A stretch of DNA of 64,000 bases from Abelmoschus esculentus (lineage: Eukaryota; Streptophyta; Magnoliopsida; Malvales; Malvaceae): contig JAUCBN010000016.1 of NCBI GenBank assembly GCA_035048815.1, positions 7,122,501 through 7,186,500 on the forward strand, read 5' to 3'. The first letter of the stretch is position 1. The number at the start of each line of letters is the position of its first letter. The translations under genes were made by a program, and so were the position numbers. Shown here in pieces: positions 22,321 to 34,719 of this stretch. The notes under the pieces are model-generated. The model did no database searches. It had not been told where the DNA came from and saw nothing but the letters and a program-made list of their open reading frames with translations.

Positions 22321-23840
22321 TTACCTTAGCAACTTCAGTATTGCTAGGTAATCTTCCTTGTGGTCTAGTATTGATGTTTTGGGAAAACTACCCAACCTGG
22401 GTTTCCAGTGCCTTGATAGCAGCCTCTTGGTTTTTAACCTCATCTTAGTTCTATTAATGAATGCATATGTTCTTTTGGTGAAGTTACTGTTCTCTACCAT
22501 ATAGGATTCAGTTTTCATCATGAATGCTTTCAGAGAATTTTCTAGAGAACTTACAGGTTGTTGTTGATGTATCTACTGCTGTGGCAAAGGTTGCTGAACT
22601 TACTGTTTCGGAAGATGTTGCATTTGTTACTGGAATCCTAGTGGTTGAGTAGTTGAATTCAAGGCATTGTTTGGATTGCTCCATGAAAAGTTTGGATGCC
22701 TCTTTCATGAGAGGTTGTATGTGTTGGACATCATATTGTTTCTATTGTAATTTCCAACATACATGGTGGCCTCTTGATTCATACATTCAGAAGAATTATG
22801 GTTACCTCCACATAAAATGCAATAAGAATCAATGGCTTTAACCTCATGGGTGTTCTTTTGTAGTTGAATGTTCTACACCATCTTGGTAAGAGAGGCCAAT
22901 TATGCTGCCACTAAATTTGATGTTTCTAATTCATTCACTGTGGCTTGGTATCTTACTCCTCCTCGACTAGATATAGGAAATTGATAATCGTTCTTTGCGA
23001 GCTTGTTCAGTATCTCAATAGCTTCCTAAGGTGCTTTATCCAGGAGTATTTTATTTTTCGTGGTATCTAACATCATCCTTGTCGGGGCATTGGTGTCATT
23101 GTAGAACATGGTCACTTGTGTCTATAGTGGAAATCCATGCAATGGGAATTTGTGCAGTAACTCTCTATATCGCTCTCATGCCTTGTATATAGGTTCTTCA
23201 TCAGCCTATTGAAAATAAGTAATCTCATTACGAATTCTATCATATAAATTTGTAGGATTAAAGTGCGTAATGAAATCTCGGCATAGTTCACTCCAAGATC
23301 CTATTGATCCTGCTGGAATACTATTTAGCTAGGTTTTTGCCCTATCCCTCAGTGAATAGGGGAACAGCTTCAATCTTAAGACATCTTCATGGACTCCTTG
23401 AATCTTGAATGAGTTGCAAACTTCCATGAATGACTTAAAATGTTGTCTAGCATCTTATGTCATTGACCCACCAAATTGTCTATTAAACATGACTGGTTTT
23501 AGCTCAAAGTGGGCTACTTCTATTTCTGGTATAACGACTTCAAGATTTATTCCATTTAAATCTTCCTCCAGGAAGTCTTTGACAGTTAACTACCGCGACA
23601 GAGGTGGCTATGGAAAGACTCTATTTCCGGCAGGTAAGTTTTGATTTCCTCGATTTACTGCCATGGCTCCTTGGATCTTTCTCCTCAATCCTTGATAGGT
23701 ATGTTCGATTTCTAGATCTAACGCATACAAAGGATTGGTAGGCTTGACCCTGGTCATACACCAAAAATAAACCAAGTAAAACAAAAATTAAAAATAAAAT
23801 AACTAAAAAGCAAGAAAATAAATAAAACAAAATTTAGTTG
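22321..23840 (-). pseudogene. Athila-type gag
   Basis: Read on the minus strand this is a retrotransposon gag. Blocks HFELKPVMF, EVCNSFKIQGVHEDVLRLKL, FPYSLRDRAK, NAPTRMMLD and KNDYQFP parallel those of the gag at 53337-54291. A zinc knuckle of the Athila pattern Cys-X2-Cys-X3-His-X4-Cys is at 22783-22821. Several stops interrupt it (for example after GGSMT and after DRAKT). The stretch 22321-22780 is the less conserved linker to the protease. The protein would package element RNA; this copy is broken. Confidence 0.8.
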
Positions 23841-23845
23841 TTAAT

Positions 23846-23862
23846 CCCTGGCAACGAAACCA
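23846..23862 (-). promoter_or_regulatory. Primer-binding site, decayed tRNA-Asp type
   Basis: The minus strand reads TGGTTTCGTTGCCAGGG just inside the 5' LTR. The intact plant tRNA-Asp complement begins TGGCGCCGTTGCCGGGG. The site fixes the element's orientation. Confidence 0.8.
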
Positions 23863-23869
23863 AAAAACT

Positions 23870-25202
23870 TGATGCGTGTTAGATATGCAGAATTTTAGTG
23901 CAAATGAACACGTCGCTAAGTAATAAAGTGATGAGTATCAAGTATCGTCTCCTCTTGGATTGGTATACTTAATATGCTTCCTTTGATCTTCTTGTTCTGT
24001 AAAGAAAATAAAAACACAAGTGAATTGGGGTTATGATTTATCTAACTAATAAAAACTAAATAAAGGTAAAATAAGATAAGGAAGATGGCCAGGATCCAGT
24101 TGTGTTGTATAGTGGATTCGATCAACTCGTTTTTGTCCAATGAAATTGTAAAATATTGCCTCGGCAGAACTGCAGATTACTGCCTTGATAGTGAAGATAC
24201 CCGTCTGCCGCGGCAATCCCTTGCTCTTGGGCAGACTTTACCAAAGTTCGTCAAAGTGTACTTAGATGGCTCTGCTTATCCCTAAGTCGAAGTACTGTTG
24301 ATGATCAGTCCTTAATGATACCTCCCGATGTGAATCAATTATAATCATCAACCAATCCCACACTTCTATTAGCCGCTGAAACTCTAAACCTATCCCTACG
24401 CTAAGTTAGTTTCCATGGCAAAAACATCGTACTTATTCCTTTCGTGAATCTAACTCTCTCGATATTAGATAAATGAATTACTTACAAACTTCTCTCCCGA
24501 GCTTGAATGTAAGAGTAAGGAATGGCAAAGAATAAGCAAACTTTGATATTTTATTGCATTGGAAACAAGAAACAAAGTTTGACTTCCTCACAGTAGTACT
24601 TTACAACTTTCCCCTAAGCCTAAACTTTAAACTAGAACATAATATAGAAGAAAAGAAAAACTAAAATCTAAGCTCTATAATTCTATGAGTTGGCCGAATT
24701 TAATGTGTGTCTATTCCCTTGGACGACTATGTCATATATAGGCTTGGCCTATGGCAAACCTTTCCTAAGTAGAATACAACTTGGAGTAGGAAACAAATCA
24801 TGTACACAGGTCAAATATTTCCAAGTTTATTTCTTCTAGAAGGCTTTCCCGCGTGGTCTTGTCTTTGGGTTTTTCTCATGTTATCCAGCTCCGATCCTTG
24901 CGCTTCTTATCCAGCAACGTTCTCCTTATTTTTTCTCCTCAGTTTTCCTACCATATTGTTACTTTTCCTCTACTGCCTCGGCATCAGGTCCTGCCTCGGC
25001 CTCTGTTTGCTGCCTCGGTAATACTTTTTCCTACACAGATACAAAAATGCAGTAAAGCTTGCCTTTTCTGTAAATATTATCTTTAACAGTATATTCCCTA
25101 AATATATTACATTAAGTATATGCATTGGTTCAAGTAGGTATAGAATTGATGATTAATTCCCATGAAAAGTGTAGAAAGTGATAGTGAGTTGAGCACTTAT
25201 CA
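23870..25202 (-). mobile_element. 5' LTR of the Athila-type element
   Basis: Partner of 19431-20761. On its own strand it starts TGATAAGTGCTC and ends GCATCA, followed after two bases by the primer-binding region. It is flanked on the right by ATTAG, half of the target duplication. Confidence 0.9.
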
Positions 25203-25348
25203 ATTAGCTAGTAAAATATATATATATTCACAAGGAAAGGTTTAAGGGAGGAAACCTACATATCATATGCATCTATCAATCGTAGATCTTATCACCAAAT
25301 CGAGCAAAAATGTTTGTTAAAAACACCAATTTTATTTATGTGGGGGAT
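25203..25348 (+). mobile_element. Copia remnant: last untranslated piece and polypurine tract
   Basis: This is the continuation of the copia 3' region broken at 19430. It ends in a typical copia polypurine tract, ATGTGGGGGAT (about 25338-25348), directly before the TGTTGGAAAAAC start of an LTR. Confidence 0.7.
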
Positions 25349-26309
25349 TGTTGGAAAAACAGTGAGAAATGACCATCTTTGAGGCATATTTTGAAAGTTT
25401 AAAGATGAGGATTCGAATAAGAAAATTATAAATTCCTATTCTACTCCACGAGATCTTTACAACGGTATCTCATATGCTCAAAATTGTTGAGTGATTAATG
25501 AGAAATTGATGCTCAAAGTTGGAAGGTCAATAGTAAAATAAGGAATGAAGAACCTCTTATCCCAAATTGAAGGGATAAATAAAGTAGGAGGTTTTTATAT
25601 ACACCTATCCACATAGATATCATTGAATGATTTTAGATGACTTTGTGACTCGATCGCAGGGGTTGTAAATCCAATCTCATTCGGGTTGGGGCGCACCAGC
25701 ACGACGTGGCAACGTGAATATCCGGATCGGTCGGGCCTTTTATAGGCCTATGGATATTTTACCCCTTGTGAATATTTTTCCTTAATTTATTTTTAATTTT
25801 AATATCCAAGAAAAGTTTATATTCTGATGAAATACGAATTAAAGGAGAAGTTGAACTTCTCTTGAACTCCGGATATTATTTAGATAATGGGAATATAATG
25901 GCTATTGTTAGTTTAAAATTCGAATTTTGATTCAATTTTAAATATCAGATAATGCCTATTATCCCTTAAAATTCTAATTTTGATTCGTTTCAAACTGATC
26001 ACTATTGCCCTATTTTCCCCCTATAAATATGAGTTGATTTCTCAGGTTTCAAACACATCCAAAAACATTTTTCTCTCTCGTTTTCCTTATGGTGATTGAC
26101 AAAGGCAGATAAGACTCGGGATCTCTGCAACTGTGCTATTGTTGAAGGTCCTCTTGTTATTGTATCTTGAAAGACAGACTACCATCAAAACTCTAGCACC
26201 TAAAGAGTGACAGAAAATTTTTCTTAAGGAAATTGTGCTCAGGCAAGCCTCAACATAATTCCTACTTATCGTTTTCAAAATCGGTTTGATCGAAATTATT
26301 TCAGTTTGA
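25349..26309 (+). mobile_element. 3' LTR of the plus-strand copia remnant (right end approximate)
   Basis: The start TGTTGGAAAAACAGTGAG after a polypurine tract is clear. A TATA-like CCCCTATAAATATGAG lies near 26020, followed by a CT-rich leader, as expected for an LTR promoter. The right end is not certain; a CA at about 26309 is a reasonable guess because the following TATT/ATTATT-rich sequence looks unlike an LTR. The 5' LTR is not in the window. Confidence 0.6.
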
Positions 26310-26429
26310 TTTATTTTTCTTTGTTTGTGAAATAATAATATTTTATTTGAATTATTATTATTATTTTCTTGGATTAACCTTATTTTCTAAGAGAAGTAAC
26401 TTAGGTTGCCAAAGTCATTTGTTTTGATT
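26310..26429. other. Short AT-rich spacer
   Basis: ATT-rich sequence between the copia LTR and the older minus-strand copia remnant. Nothing is recognised in it. Confidence 0.4.
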
Positions 26430-28957
26430 TCAAGAGTCAACTTCTTTAAATTTTCAATCTCGTCAATGACATCTCATATAGAAATAATATCATCTGTATA
26501 AATAATCAAAATAGCTTTCTTTCAAATAACAGTTACCTTTATGAACAACCTACGATCAATTTAACATTGTTTATAATATTTTTATGATAACTTTTGAAAA
26601 TCTATTGAATCAAGCTTTTGGTGATTGTCTTAAATTATATAAAGACTTTTTCAGTTTACAAATTTTAGAGGAACTTGTATATACATCTACTCTTTAAAAG
26701 TCTCATTCAAGAAGTCATTCTTGATGTTCAATTGGTAAAATATCTAATCTTTTAGTAACTATTAGAGAAAATAATATTCTTGTGTTTAACTTAACAATTG
26801 GGGCAAATGTCTCTTGATACTCTATTTTATAGGATTGAGAAATTCCTTTAGCCATACATCTTATCTTGAATATTTTAACAATTTTGTTTGAATTATACTC
26901 CACTGAAAATAATTACTTACATCTTATTGGTATCTTTCTTTATAGCAAAACAATTAGTGTTCAAATTTCATTTCTTTCTAATACATTGATACCTTTTTCA
27001 ATATTTTTTAATTTTGAATCTCTTAAATCTTTCTATGTTAATTTAGAAATCTGATGTTTTCATGGTTGGTAGTGAATGCTCTAAATGATGGCTTTAAAAT
27101 TTTATGTGTCAGAAAATTTTGAATTGGATTATTTGTGCATTTTCTTATACTATTTTTTTGAACAATAGATAAATCAAAAGTGTCAATACTAAAAATTTTA
27201 TCTTGAAATAATTATTTACTTAACAAATTTTCTGAAGTAACAAAATTAAGATCTAGTTCTTAGCAATCTTTAGGTTGTGTAACAACATTTTAGTGTGTTT
27301 CTTTCTTCTTTTATAGACATTGAGTTACTTCCTTTATTTCACTTAATATGTAAATATGTTTAATATTGATTTTTTAAAGTTATTTTTTAAAACTTTGATC
27401 ATAATTATTTTTAAATATTTTAATTTATTAAATTTTATAAAATATATATTTTTAAACTAATTATTTAAAGGATTCTAAAATATGCTTTTTATTATTTTAT
27501 CAATAATAAATTTAAAGATATAATGAGTCAAAATTAAAAAAAATAATTAAAAAATCAATATTAGACCTATTGAATGGTAATAGAGAATACTTATTTTCAA
27601 GTTGAATGGGTTGAATTTTTTGGTGTAATAGGTGAGGTACGAGTATGAGATGAAAAATGATCCGAGATAAAGGTTATATCTTTAAAAATAGGTTCAATGG
27701 ACAAATTAGAAAAGTCTTTAACAACTAGTTCAGTGTTAGGAGGTGTTGAAATATTTTAAAAACTAAACAGTATCGATTGTTGTATTAAAAGTTAGATTTA
27801 ATACTATTTTTTTTCTAATTTTTCCTTTTAAATAGTAGTTTTGTGAAAAAGTTTTTTTTTTAAATATCACAACTATGAAAGTATAGGTTCTTTTTGTTAT
27901 AGTAGAGTTACCTTTACAGTCCTTGTTATTTGGGAATTACCTAAGAAAGTACATCTAATAACTCTAGGATCTAATTTTAATCAAGAAAGAAAATAAAATA
28001 AATAAATAAAAAAACAGTGTGGTCAAATATTTTTGTTAGAATACTAAAAGCAAGAGGTTGAAAGTTTAGCAAAAAATTAAACAAATTCCCAAGGGAAAGA
28101 AACTTAAATGTATTACTTGATAGTGTGATTATAAAAAAGCTGGCAGTCAAGATAAATTTTAAACAATAATATACAAATTCAATCCAACTTAAAAAATTAA
28201 AAATTAAAAAAAATGATCTCACTAAATTAGGTCGGGTAAATCATTGGATACCAAAAAGAATCCATCTTTACTGTGGAATGTTGTAAAGGGTCGAAAGGTT
28301 TTAAATTTTGATGAATGATAATTATTTTTTATTTGTTTTACGTGTGGACACATATTACAAGCAAAAGATCTTAGATTTTTATCGAGAAATAAATTAGATA
28401 CCATTTTTTCTAAATAATGAAAAAATGGATAACCTAACCTATAATGACATAATAAAATACTTTTTGAAGAATCTGAAATAACGAGAAGATAATAAAAATA
28501 ACTTAAAATTATTTATTTATTTGAAGAAGTTTACCCTTGGAAGATGTAGAGGTCACCACACAATTTAGCATTATTAATCACCTTCTCTAAGTTTATAGCT
28601 TAAAATTCTCAAATAAGTGTAGAGAATTTAGTATCACATTTTATATCATTTGATAGTTCACTAACTGAAATAAGATTGTATTTCAGTTTGCAAGTCAATT
28701 TTAAAAGTTATAGGACAATATAAAAGTTTTAATTATTTTATCAGAACCACTTCTTGAGACATGATAAAGACTCTTGAGTCAATTATTCAAACTGAACGAT
28801 TAGTTTGGACAATTAAACCAACAAAAAAATTTGAACTATTTTTTTATATTATAGAATGACGCAACAAACGTTGAAAGTGTTAATTTTTTATTTGAAATAG
28901 ATTGGTTTAGTACTTTTGTAGATGTCATACGAGTAGAAGCAACAGTTTGCTATTTCA
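26430..28957 (-). pseudogene. Very old copia remnant
   Basis: Two recognisable coding scraps remain on the minus strand. Around 26715-26903 the reading AKGISQSYKIEYQETFAPIV matches the copia RT start (usual form KGYTQ..GIDYQETFAPV). Around 28222-28430 the reading HYRLGYPFFHYLEKM, then SFACNMCPHVKQIKNNY, matches the copia pre-integrase and HHCC zinc region. The rest, 26900-28220, is AT-rich and full of stops; its hinge between integrase and RT is not readable. It served as target for the element at 28958-34667. Confidence 0.65.
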
Positions 28958-29447
28958 CGTAAGCATAAATCGAGCAAACGTAACAGAAAAAGATCAAAAA
29001 TAAATACCTTCATCCATTGTCAAAATCGTATGCTAAATTTAGATGTGATTGCTCCATTGTCTAGCATGTCGAACCAGTGGTAAAACCTCGGACTACCTTG
29101 AAAATTTTAGAACTCGGCTATAAAAGAACTAAATGCCAAGATCTTCTATGCAGTCATTATACTCACTAGATGGAATATGTGAATCTTTTATTTGATGTTT
29201 AGGGACCTTAGTCTAGGTTGGTATTTATAGGGGTGATTTACCATCAAAATCACCAACCAATTAGACGATAATTCCCCCTTAACTTCCCGGTACTATCTCC
29301 CTTAACCGTCCCTTAACCTATGAACGTGAGAAACTGTTTAGCATATCAACTATGCATTTTGCTCCTATGTTCATCATTTCTAATAGTGGAAACATGTATG
29401 GGAAACGATTCACACAAACCATAACTTGGATGGTTATCCAACCAACA
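28958..29447 (-). mobile_element. Copia 3' LTR
   Basis: It ends (plus strand) in AACCAACA like its partner. On the minus strand the polypurine tract CAAGTGAGAGAA directly precedes its TGTTGG start. The plus-strand left edge is CGTAAGC where the partner has TGTAAGC. Confidence 0.9.
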
Positions 29448-31270
29448 TTCTCTCACTTGATTCGTCTTGTCCATGAAAACTTAAAGTCAAAACATAATGT
29501 ATGAATAATGGCGACATTTTCTCTTATGATTGAGTTGTATCTTCCATGTATCACAATATATCAAGTCTTAATTCTTTAGCGCATATACTTAATGAATAAA
29601 CTCAATATTTATTCTAGGTTCAAACTTTAGTGATATTTCTCAAAATAATTAACTTAATATCTACACAACATAAATGAAAAATATCAAACTTTATTAGAGT
29701 TTCAAGAGAATTGTACTTACGATGAAAAATTACAAAGTAGGAACAAGTCCTATAGTGACAACATGATCCTTATATTTATGTGATGACAAGCCCTTAGTCA
29801 AAGGATCGTATAACATCTTCTCAGTGTTAATGTGCTCAATGACCATATTATTTTCTTTAACACATTCCCATATGGCTAGATACTTAATGTCGATGTTTTT
29901 ACTTCGACTTCCACTTCTGTTGTTTTTAGCCATAAATACAACATCTAAATATTCACAATATAACCTTAATGGCCTAGAGATTGAATCCACAAGTCTAAGT
30001 TCATAAATGAAACTCTTTAATCATATTCCATGTGAGGTAGCCTCAAAACACGAAACGGACCCAGCTTCCATACTGGAAGTAGCAGTTAAGATTTTCTGAA
30101 TGCTCCTCCAAGATATAGCTTCGTCGGCAAACATAAATGTGTATCCTAATGTTGATTTACGTGAATCAACATAACCAACAAAGTCTGAATCAGAGTAGTT
30201 AATCACCATCAAATAGTCGGATCGTCTATATGTAAGCATGTATTCTTTTATACCTTTGAGGTATCTCAAAACCTTCTTCGCAGCTTTCCAGTATTGTATA
30301 ACCGGATTACTCTGGTATCTTCCTAACATCCAATGGCAAATGCAATGTCAGATCTTGTACAGACTTCCAACAGCAGAAGCATATGAAATTTTTTTTTCAT
30401 TTGCTCTTTCTCAAATTTATTCTTTAAGCATTGCTTCAAATTGAACTTATCACCCTTCACGATAGAAGAAAACTAGGTGAACAATTTTTCATCCAAAATA
30501 TTTCTAAAAATTTGTTGATATAAGTTTCTTGATATAGATCTAATATACCTTTATGTCTATCATGATGAATCTTAATGGCTATGACATAAGATGTATCATC
30601 CATATCTTTCATATCAAAGCTTTTAAAAAGAAATTTTTTCACCTCATATAGCGTATCCCTTTCATTCGTTACAAGTAAAATGTCATCTACATATAGAATA
30701 AGGAAACAAATTTTACTCTCACTGACCTTTTAGTATATATATTGATCCATGATATTCTCAATAAAACAAAATGAAGAGATAACTTCATAAAATTTTAAAT
30801 AACATTGTCTGGAGACTTGTTTCAATCCATATATAGATTTGTTTAACTTTCAAACCAAGTGTTCACCATCACTAAAGGAAAATACTTCAGGTTTTTTCAT
30901 GTACACCTCTTCCTCTAGATCACCATTAAGAAAGACAGTTTTCACATCCATCTGTTGTAACTCTAGGTTAAATTAAGCTACTAATGCTAAGACAATGCGT
31001 AAGGAATCTTTCTTATATACTGGACAAAAAGTCTAAGTGTAATCGATTTTTTCTCGCTAAGTGAATCCTTTAGCAACGAGTCTTACTTTATATCTTTCTA
31101 TGTTGTCTTTTGAGTCTCTTTTTATTTTAAAGACCCATTTACATCCAATGGTTTTTACACCATCAGGCAACGATATAAGATCCCAAACTTCGTTGCTCTT
31201 CATAGAATTCATCTCATCCTTCATAGCATCATACCATAATTTTGATTCATTGCAGCTCATGGTACTTGAA
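29448..31270 (-). pseudogene. Copia RT and RNase H
   Basis: RT starts near 31260 with WYDAMKDEMNSMKSNEVWDL and GCKWVFKIKRDS, leading to RLVAKGFT. The catalytic motif LYVDDILL is intact at about 30674-30697. From 30642 a block MKDMDDTSYVIAIKI continues RT. RNase H occupies about 30329-29730: RYLKGIKEYML, NYSDSDFVGYVDSRKST, then the terminal DPLTKGLSSHKYKDHV. Stops and shifts separate the pieces. The order and motifs fix the minus strand. The enzyme would copy element RNA; here it is broken. Confidence 0.82.
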
Positions 31271-32100
31271 AATGACTCATGGTCATTTTTTGCTCCAACA
31301 TTATAGTCAGATTCTTGTAAATATACAAAATAATCACTAGAAATTGATGGTTTTCTTTCTCTAATAGATCTTCTTAATGTTAAATCAACATTATCTTGTG
31401 GTTCATGTTGTTCAACTAGTTGTTCAATAATTTTTGGATTTTCTTGAACAACTTGATTTACTGGAGTGTTTTAAGCAGCTTGTGAAACTTCAATGATTAG
31501 TTGTTCAACACCCTATTGAGCTTGAAGGGTGTTATATATGATGACAAATCTCTTACTTGAAGTGGATGGTTGATCTAGGAGTATTGAATCACCAGACAGA
31601 TCACTCTCACTAATTGAGTCATTCTCAAGAAATTTTGTATTTCTTGATTCATATTTCTAGTGTTATTAGATGGATAATAGAATCTGTAACCTTTGGACTT
31701 TTCAGCATATCCAACGAAATACCCACTAATAGTCCTTAGGTCCAGTTTCTTTTCTTGTGGGTTATAAATTCTCACTTCAGACAAAAATCCTCATACGCAT
31801 ATATGATGAAGCATGTAGATATATATATATATCGTGAGTAATCATCTATAAAAGTGATGAAGTATTTCTGACCTTGCACATCCACATCTGGGCAACATAT
31901 ATCAAAATGGATGATTTCTAATATGGTCAAACTCCTCTTGGCACATTTTTAACTTATTAGTTTGCTTATCCTTAATGCAGTCTACAAAAGTATTAAAATT
32001 AATAAAATCTAAGGTATTGAGTACCCCATAATTTACTAATCTTTTAATCCTATCAATGGAGATATGTCTTAATCTCAGATGTCATAAAGAAGAAGAATCT
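31271..32100 (-). pseudogene. Copia integrase, core deleted
   Basis: The N-terminal zinc region (HLRLRHISIDRIKRL, then FVDCIKDKQTNK) and the start of the catalytic core are readable between 32090 and 31830. The sequence then jumps through a TA-repeat at about 31815-31835 to VRIYNPQEKKLDLRTISGYF (about 31785), which lies after the core. The stretch with the second Asp and the Glu of the catalytic triad is therefore missing. The remaining part to 31271 is the poorly conserved hinge. Confidence 0.78.
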
Positions 32101-33300
32101 TCTTTTATAACACAACACTTAGTACCCGTTTGAATATGCATAACATTATGAGTGGCATTATTTTGTAAATCGATAGAGTAAAGACCATCACATAAAATTC
32201 CATTTGTAACAATTTTAGATTTATAAAATAAATTAAAACCAACATTTGAAAAATTAAAACAATACCCCAAGGGCACAAGTCTTGAAATGGAAATTAAATT
32301 TCTAGAAAAACTAGAAATATAAAAAGTGTTTTCTAATATTAAAATAAAGCCACTACTAATCACTAATTCACAAGTCCCAATAGCTTTCACATGCAATTAC
32401 ATCTTGTTTCCTGAATAGATGTATCGCTCAACTCCCACTGGTTCCCTCAGGTTTTTTAATCCCTGTAAGGAATTTAAGACAATTTGTAGAAGTAGAATCA
32501 ATCCATCATATGTTATAATTAAAATCAACTATATTTGACTCAAAGTAAACAAGTGAGATTCATTTACCTTTTTTCAAGTTAACTCTTATACTTAACACAG
32601 TCCTTCTTCATGTGTCCCTTGTTTTTACAGAAGAAACACATAGACTCTTTCTTGATGTCAGCTTGGGTTGCATTTTAGCTTTCTCCTTTTGCTTGGCTTG
32701 AAATGATTTCTTTCCTTGAGTAAATGTTAGTGCACTCTCTCCCATCTCTAGTACGAGTCTACCCTCTTCTTGATCACACATGATCAAAAGTTCATCATAG
32801 ACTATTTATCTTTATGTGTGTTAAAAGATATCTTAAATGACCCATATTGAGGAGGAATAGTGTGCACCTGGAAAGATTCAAACATTTCAACCTCAAGTGC
32901 CTTAAGTCGAGCTGTCAAATCACGCATCTTATTGATGTGGTCACGCACACCTTTCACCGTAGTGAGCTTTAGAGATGTGAACTTCATAATTAAGGTGCTG
33001 GCTAATGACTTTTGAGAAGTCTGAAATCGTTTCTCTATAGCCTTTAATAGCTCTTGGACATTCTCATAATGCTCAATTAAGCCACGAACATCAGCAGGAA
33101 TCTTGCTCTTAATGAACATAATACTTAAGCAATTAGATCGCTCCCACTTTTCATATAGAGCAAGATCAATCTGATTTGAGATCCTTATAGCATAGTTAAT
33201 ATTCATACACCCTAATTGAAGAAGAATATCTTCCTTCTAGAATTTAAAATTCTCACTAGTTAATTCAGGGAAATCTACTCTATTATTAGACATATTCATA
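32101..33300 (-). pseudogene. Copia gag and protease region
   Basis: Gag is readable from about 33206 to 32802 (YEKWERSNCLSIMFIKSKIP, FQTSQKSLAST, KMRDLTARLKALE), the common UBN2-type gag fold. A zinc knuckle Cys-X2-Cys-X4-His-X4-Cys follows at 32597-32638. The protease and pre-integrase part is at 32396-32082, with the FYISSFSRNLISISRL block that follows the protease. Stops and shifts lie between these pieces. The catalytic protease motif itself is not clearly visible. Confidence 0.78.
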
Positions 33301-34164
33301 GGTAATAATGCTGCAAAATAAATTGATATACATGCTTAATATAAATTTGACGTAAACATATGCTATAATTTACTAGATTCATAGGTATTAATGCTTAATA
33401 TAAATTTGAGGCAAACATAAGCAAATTATAGAAATAATGAATCTAATGACATAAAAATTGCATGTGGGCTAAATTTTTAATTCGATTAGATTTATTTTGA
33501 TATAATATTTTATATCCTTAATAATTTATAAAAATTATTAAATCTATTTTTATAACTCCTGTGGATAATTATAAAAACTTATATAATAAATTTTACCTTA
33601 ATGTTAAGGGGTTTAATATCTAAACTTTTTATGTGTGATTTTTAACCTTAGTAATTTTATTTAACTAAAGATGTTGTGTCTAGTCTTTAATTAAATAAAA
33701 TTATTAAAATCACTTAGCTAGATAATAACCATAAACTTTATTTAATATTATTGCTTGTTCATTATGCAACATTTTGTGTCTAGTACTTATGAGATTTTTA
33801 TTATAATTTTATTTAATTAAAATTATTGTGGCTAATTCTCTAATTAAATAAATTATTTGGATCCTTAGACATATTCTATAATTTTATTGCTAAAGCTTTA
33901 TGCAATAAGTCTTAAGGTTTATGTACTTAATTTTATATATATCACTAATTATTGAATAAGTTATAACATATCTTAATTTAGGCACATACTATACATTAAT
34001 TTCTAAAATTTATTTAAATAAAAATAAATTAATAAATTTTAGAAATTAATCTTATGGTTTTAAAACAAAAGATTTGCAACATAATTTTTCTCAAAATTTC
34101 AGAATTTAAATATCAAAATAGTATTCTAATTTTAAAAAAATTAACATGACAAGATAGAGATTTA
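33301..34164 (-). other. Copia 5' leader between primer site and gag
   Basis: AT-rich, no coding signature. It lies between the primer site and the start of gag and is unusually long for a copia leader. It includes a local repeat of ATAGGTAATAATGC and ATAGGTATTAATGC near 33298 and 33382. Confidence 0.5.
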
Positions 34165-34181
34165 ACCTGACTCTAATACAA
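34165..34181 (-). promoter_or_regulatory. Copia primer-binding site (initiator tRNA-Met type, decayed)
   Basis: The minus strand reads TTGTATTAGAGTCAGG immediately inside the 5' LTR. The usual copia form is TGGTATCAGAGC. This confirms the orientation. Confidence 0.75.
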
Positions 34182-34182
34182 A

Positions 34183-34667
34183 TGTAAGCATAAATCGAGT
34201 AAAACGTAGCAAAAAATGATCGAAATAAATACCACCAGCCATTATCAAAACTGTATGTCATATTGAGGTTGATCCACCGTCTAGCATGTCGAACCACCGT
34301 GATAACACCTCGGACCACCTTGAGAATTATAGAAATCGGCTATAAAAAACTAAATGCCAAGATCTTCTAAGCATTCAAAATACTCACTAGATGAAATATG
34401 TGAATCTTGTATTTGATGTTTAGAGACCTTAGGCTAGGTTGATATTTATAGGGGTGATTCACCATCAAAATCATCAATCAATTGACGATATGTCCCTTTT
34501 AACATCCCGACACAATCTCCCTTAATCGTCCCATAACCTGGGAATGTGAGAAATTGCTTAGCATATCAACTATGCAGTTTGCTCTCATGTTCAACATTTC
34601 TAATAGTGAAAATATGTATGGGAAACGGTTCACACAAACCATAACTTAGTTGGTTATCTAACCAACA
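34183..34667 (-). mobile_element. Copia 5' LTR
   Basis: Partner of 28958-29447. On its own strand it runs from TGTTGGTT to GCTTACA, is followed by the primer-binding site, and is flanked outside by TTTCA. Confidence 0.9.
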
Positions 34668-34719
34668 TTTCATTCTTTGAGGCTTCCAATTTGTTAGTTT
34701 AACTTAAAATGTTCACCAG

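Larger units (their letters stand above)
19431..25202 (-). mobile_element. Athila-type element with paired LTRs, pol deleted
   Basis: Two direct repeats of 1,331 bp (19431-20761) and 1,333 bp (23870-25202) bound it. Both begin TGATG on the plus strand and end CTTATCA. The 5-bp target duplication ATTAG is perfect (19426-19430 and 25203-25207). On the minus strand the order is 5' LTR (right), primer site, gag, protease, a foreign Tekay LTR fragment, polypurine tract, 3' LTR. RT, RNase H and integrase are absent from the 3.1-kb interior. It interrupts the 3' untranslated part of the copia remnant. Confidence 0.9.
28958..34667 (-). mobile_element. Complete-ended Ty1-copia element, defective
   Basis: LTRs of 490 bp (28958-29447) and 485 bp (34183-34667) lie as direct repeats, flanked by a perfect 5-bp target duplication TTTCA (28953-28957 and 34668-34672). 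On the minus strand the order is primer site, gag with zinc knuckle, protease, integrase, RT, RNase H, polypurine tract. This is the Ty1-copia order. The integrase core is largely deleted and many stops are present, so it is not autonomous. The LTRs differ at many positions and one LTR edge has changed from TG to CG, so it is old. Confidence 0.92.
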
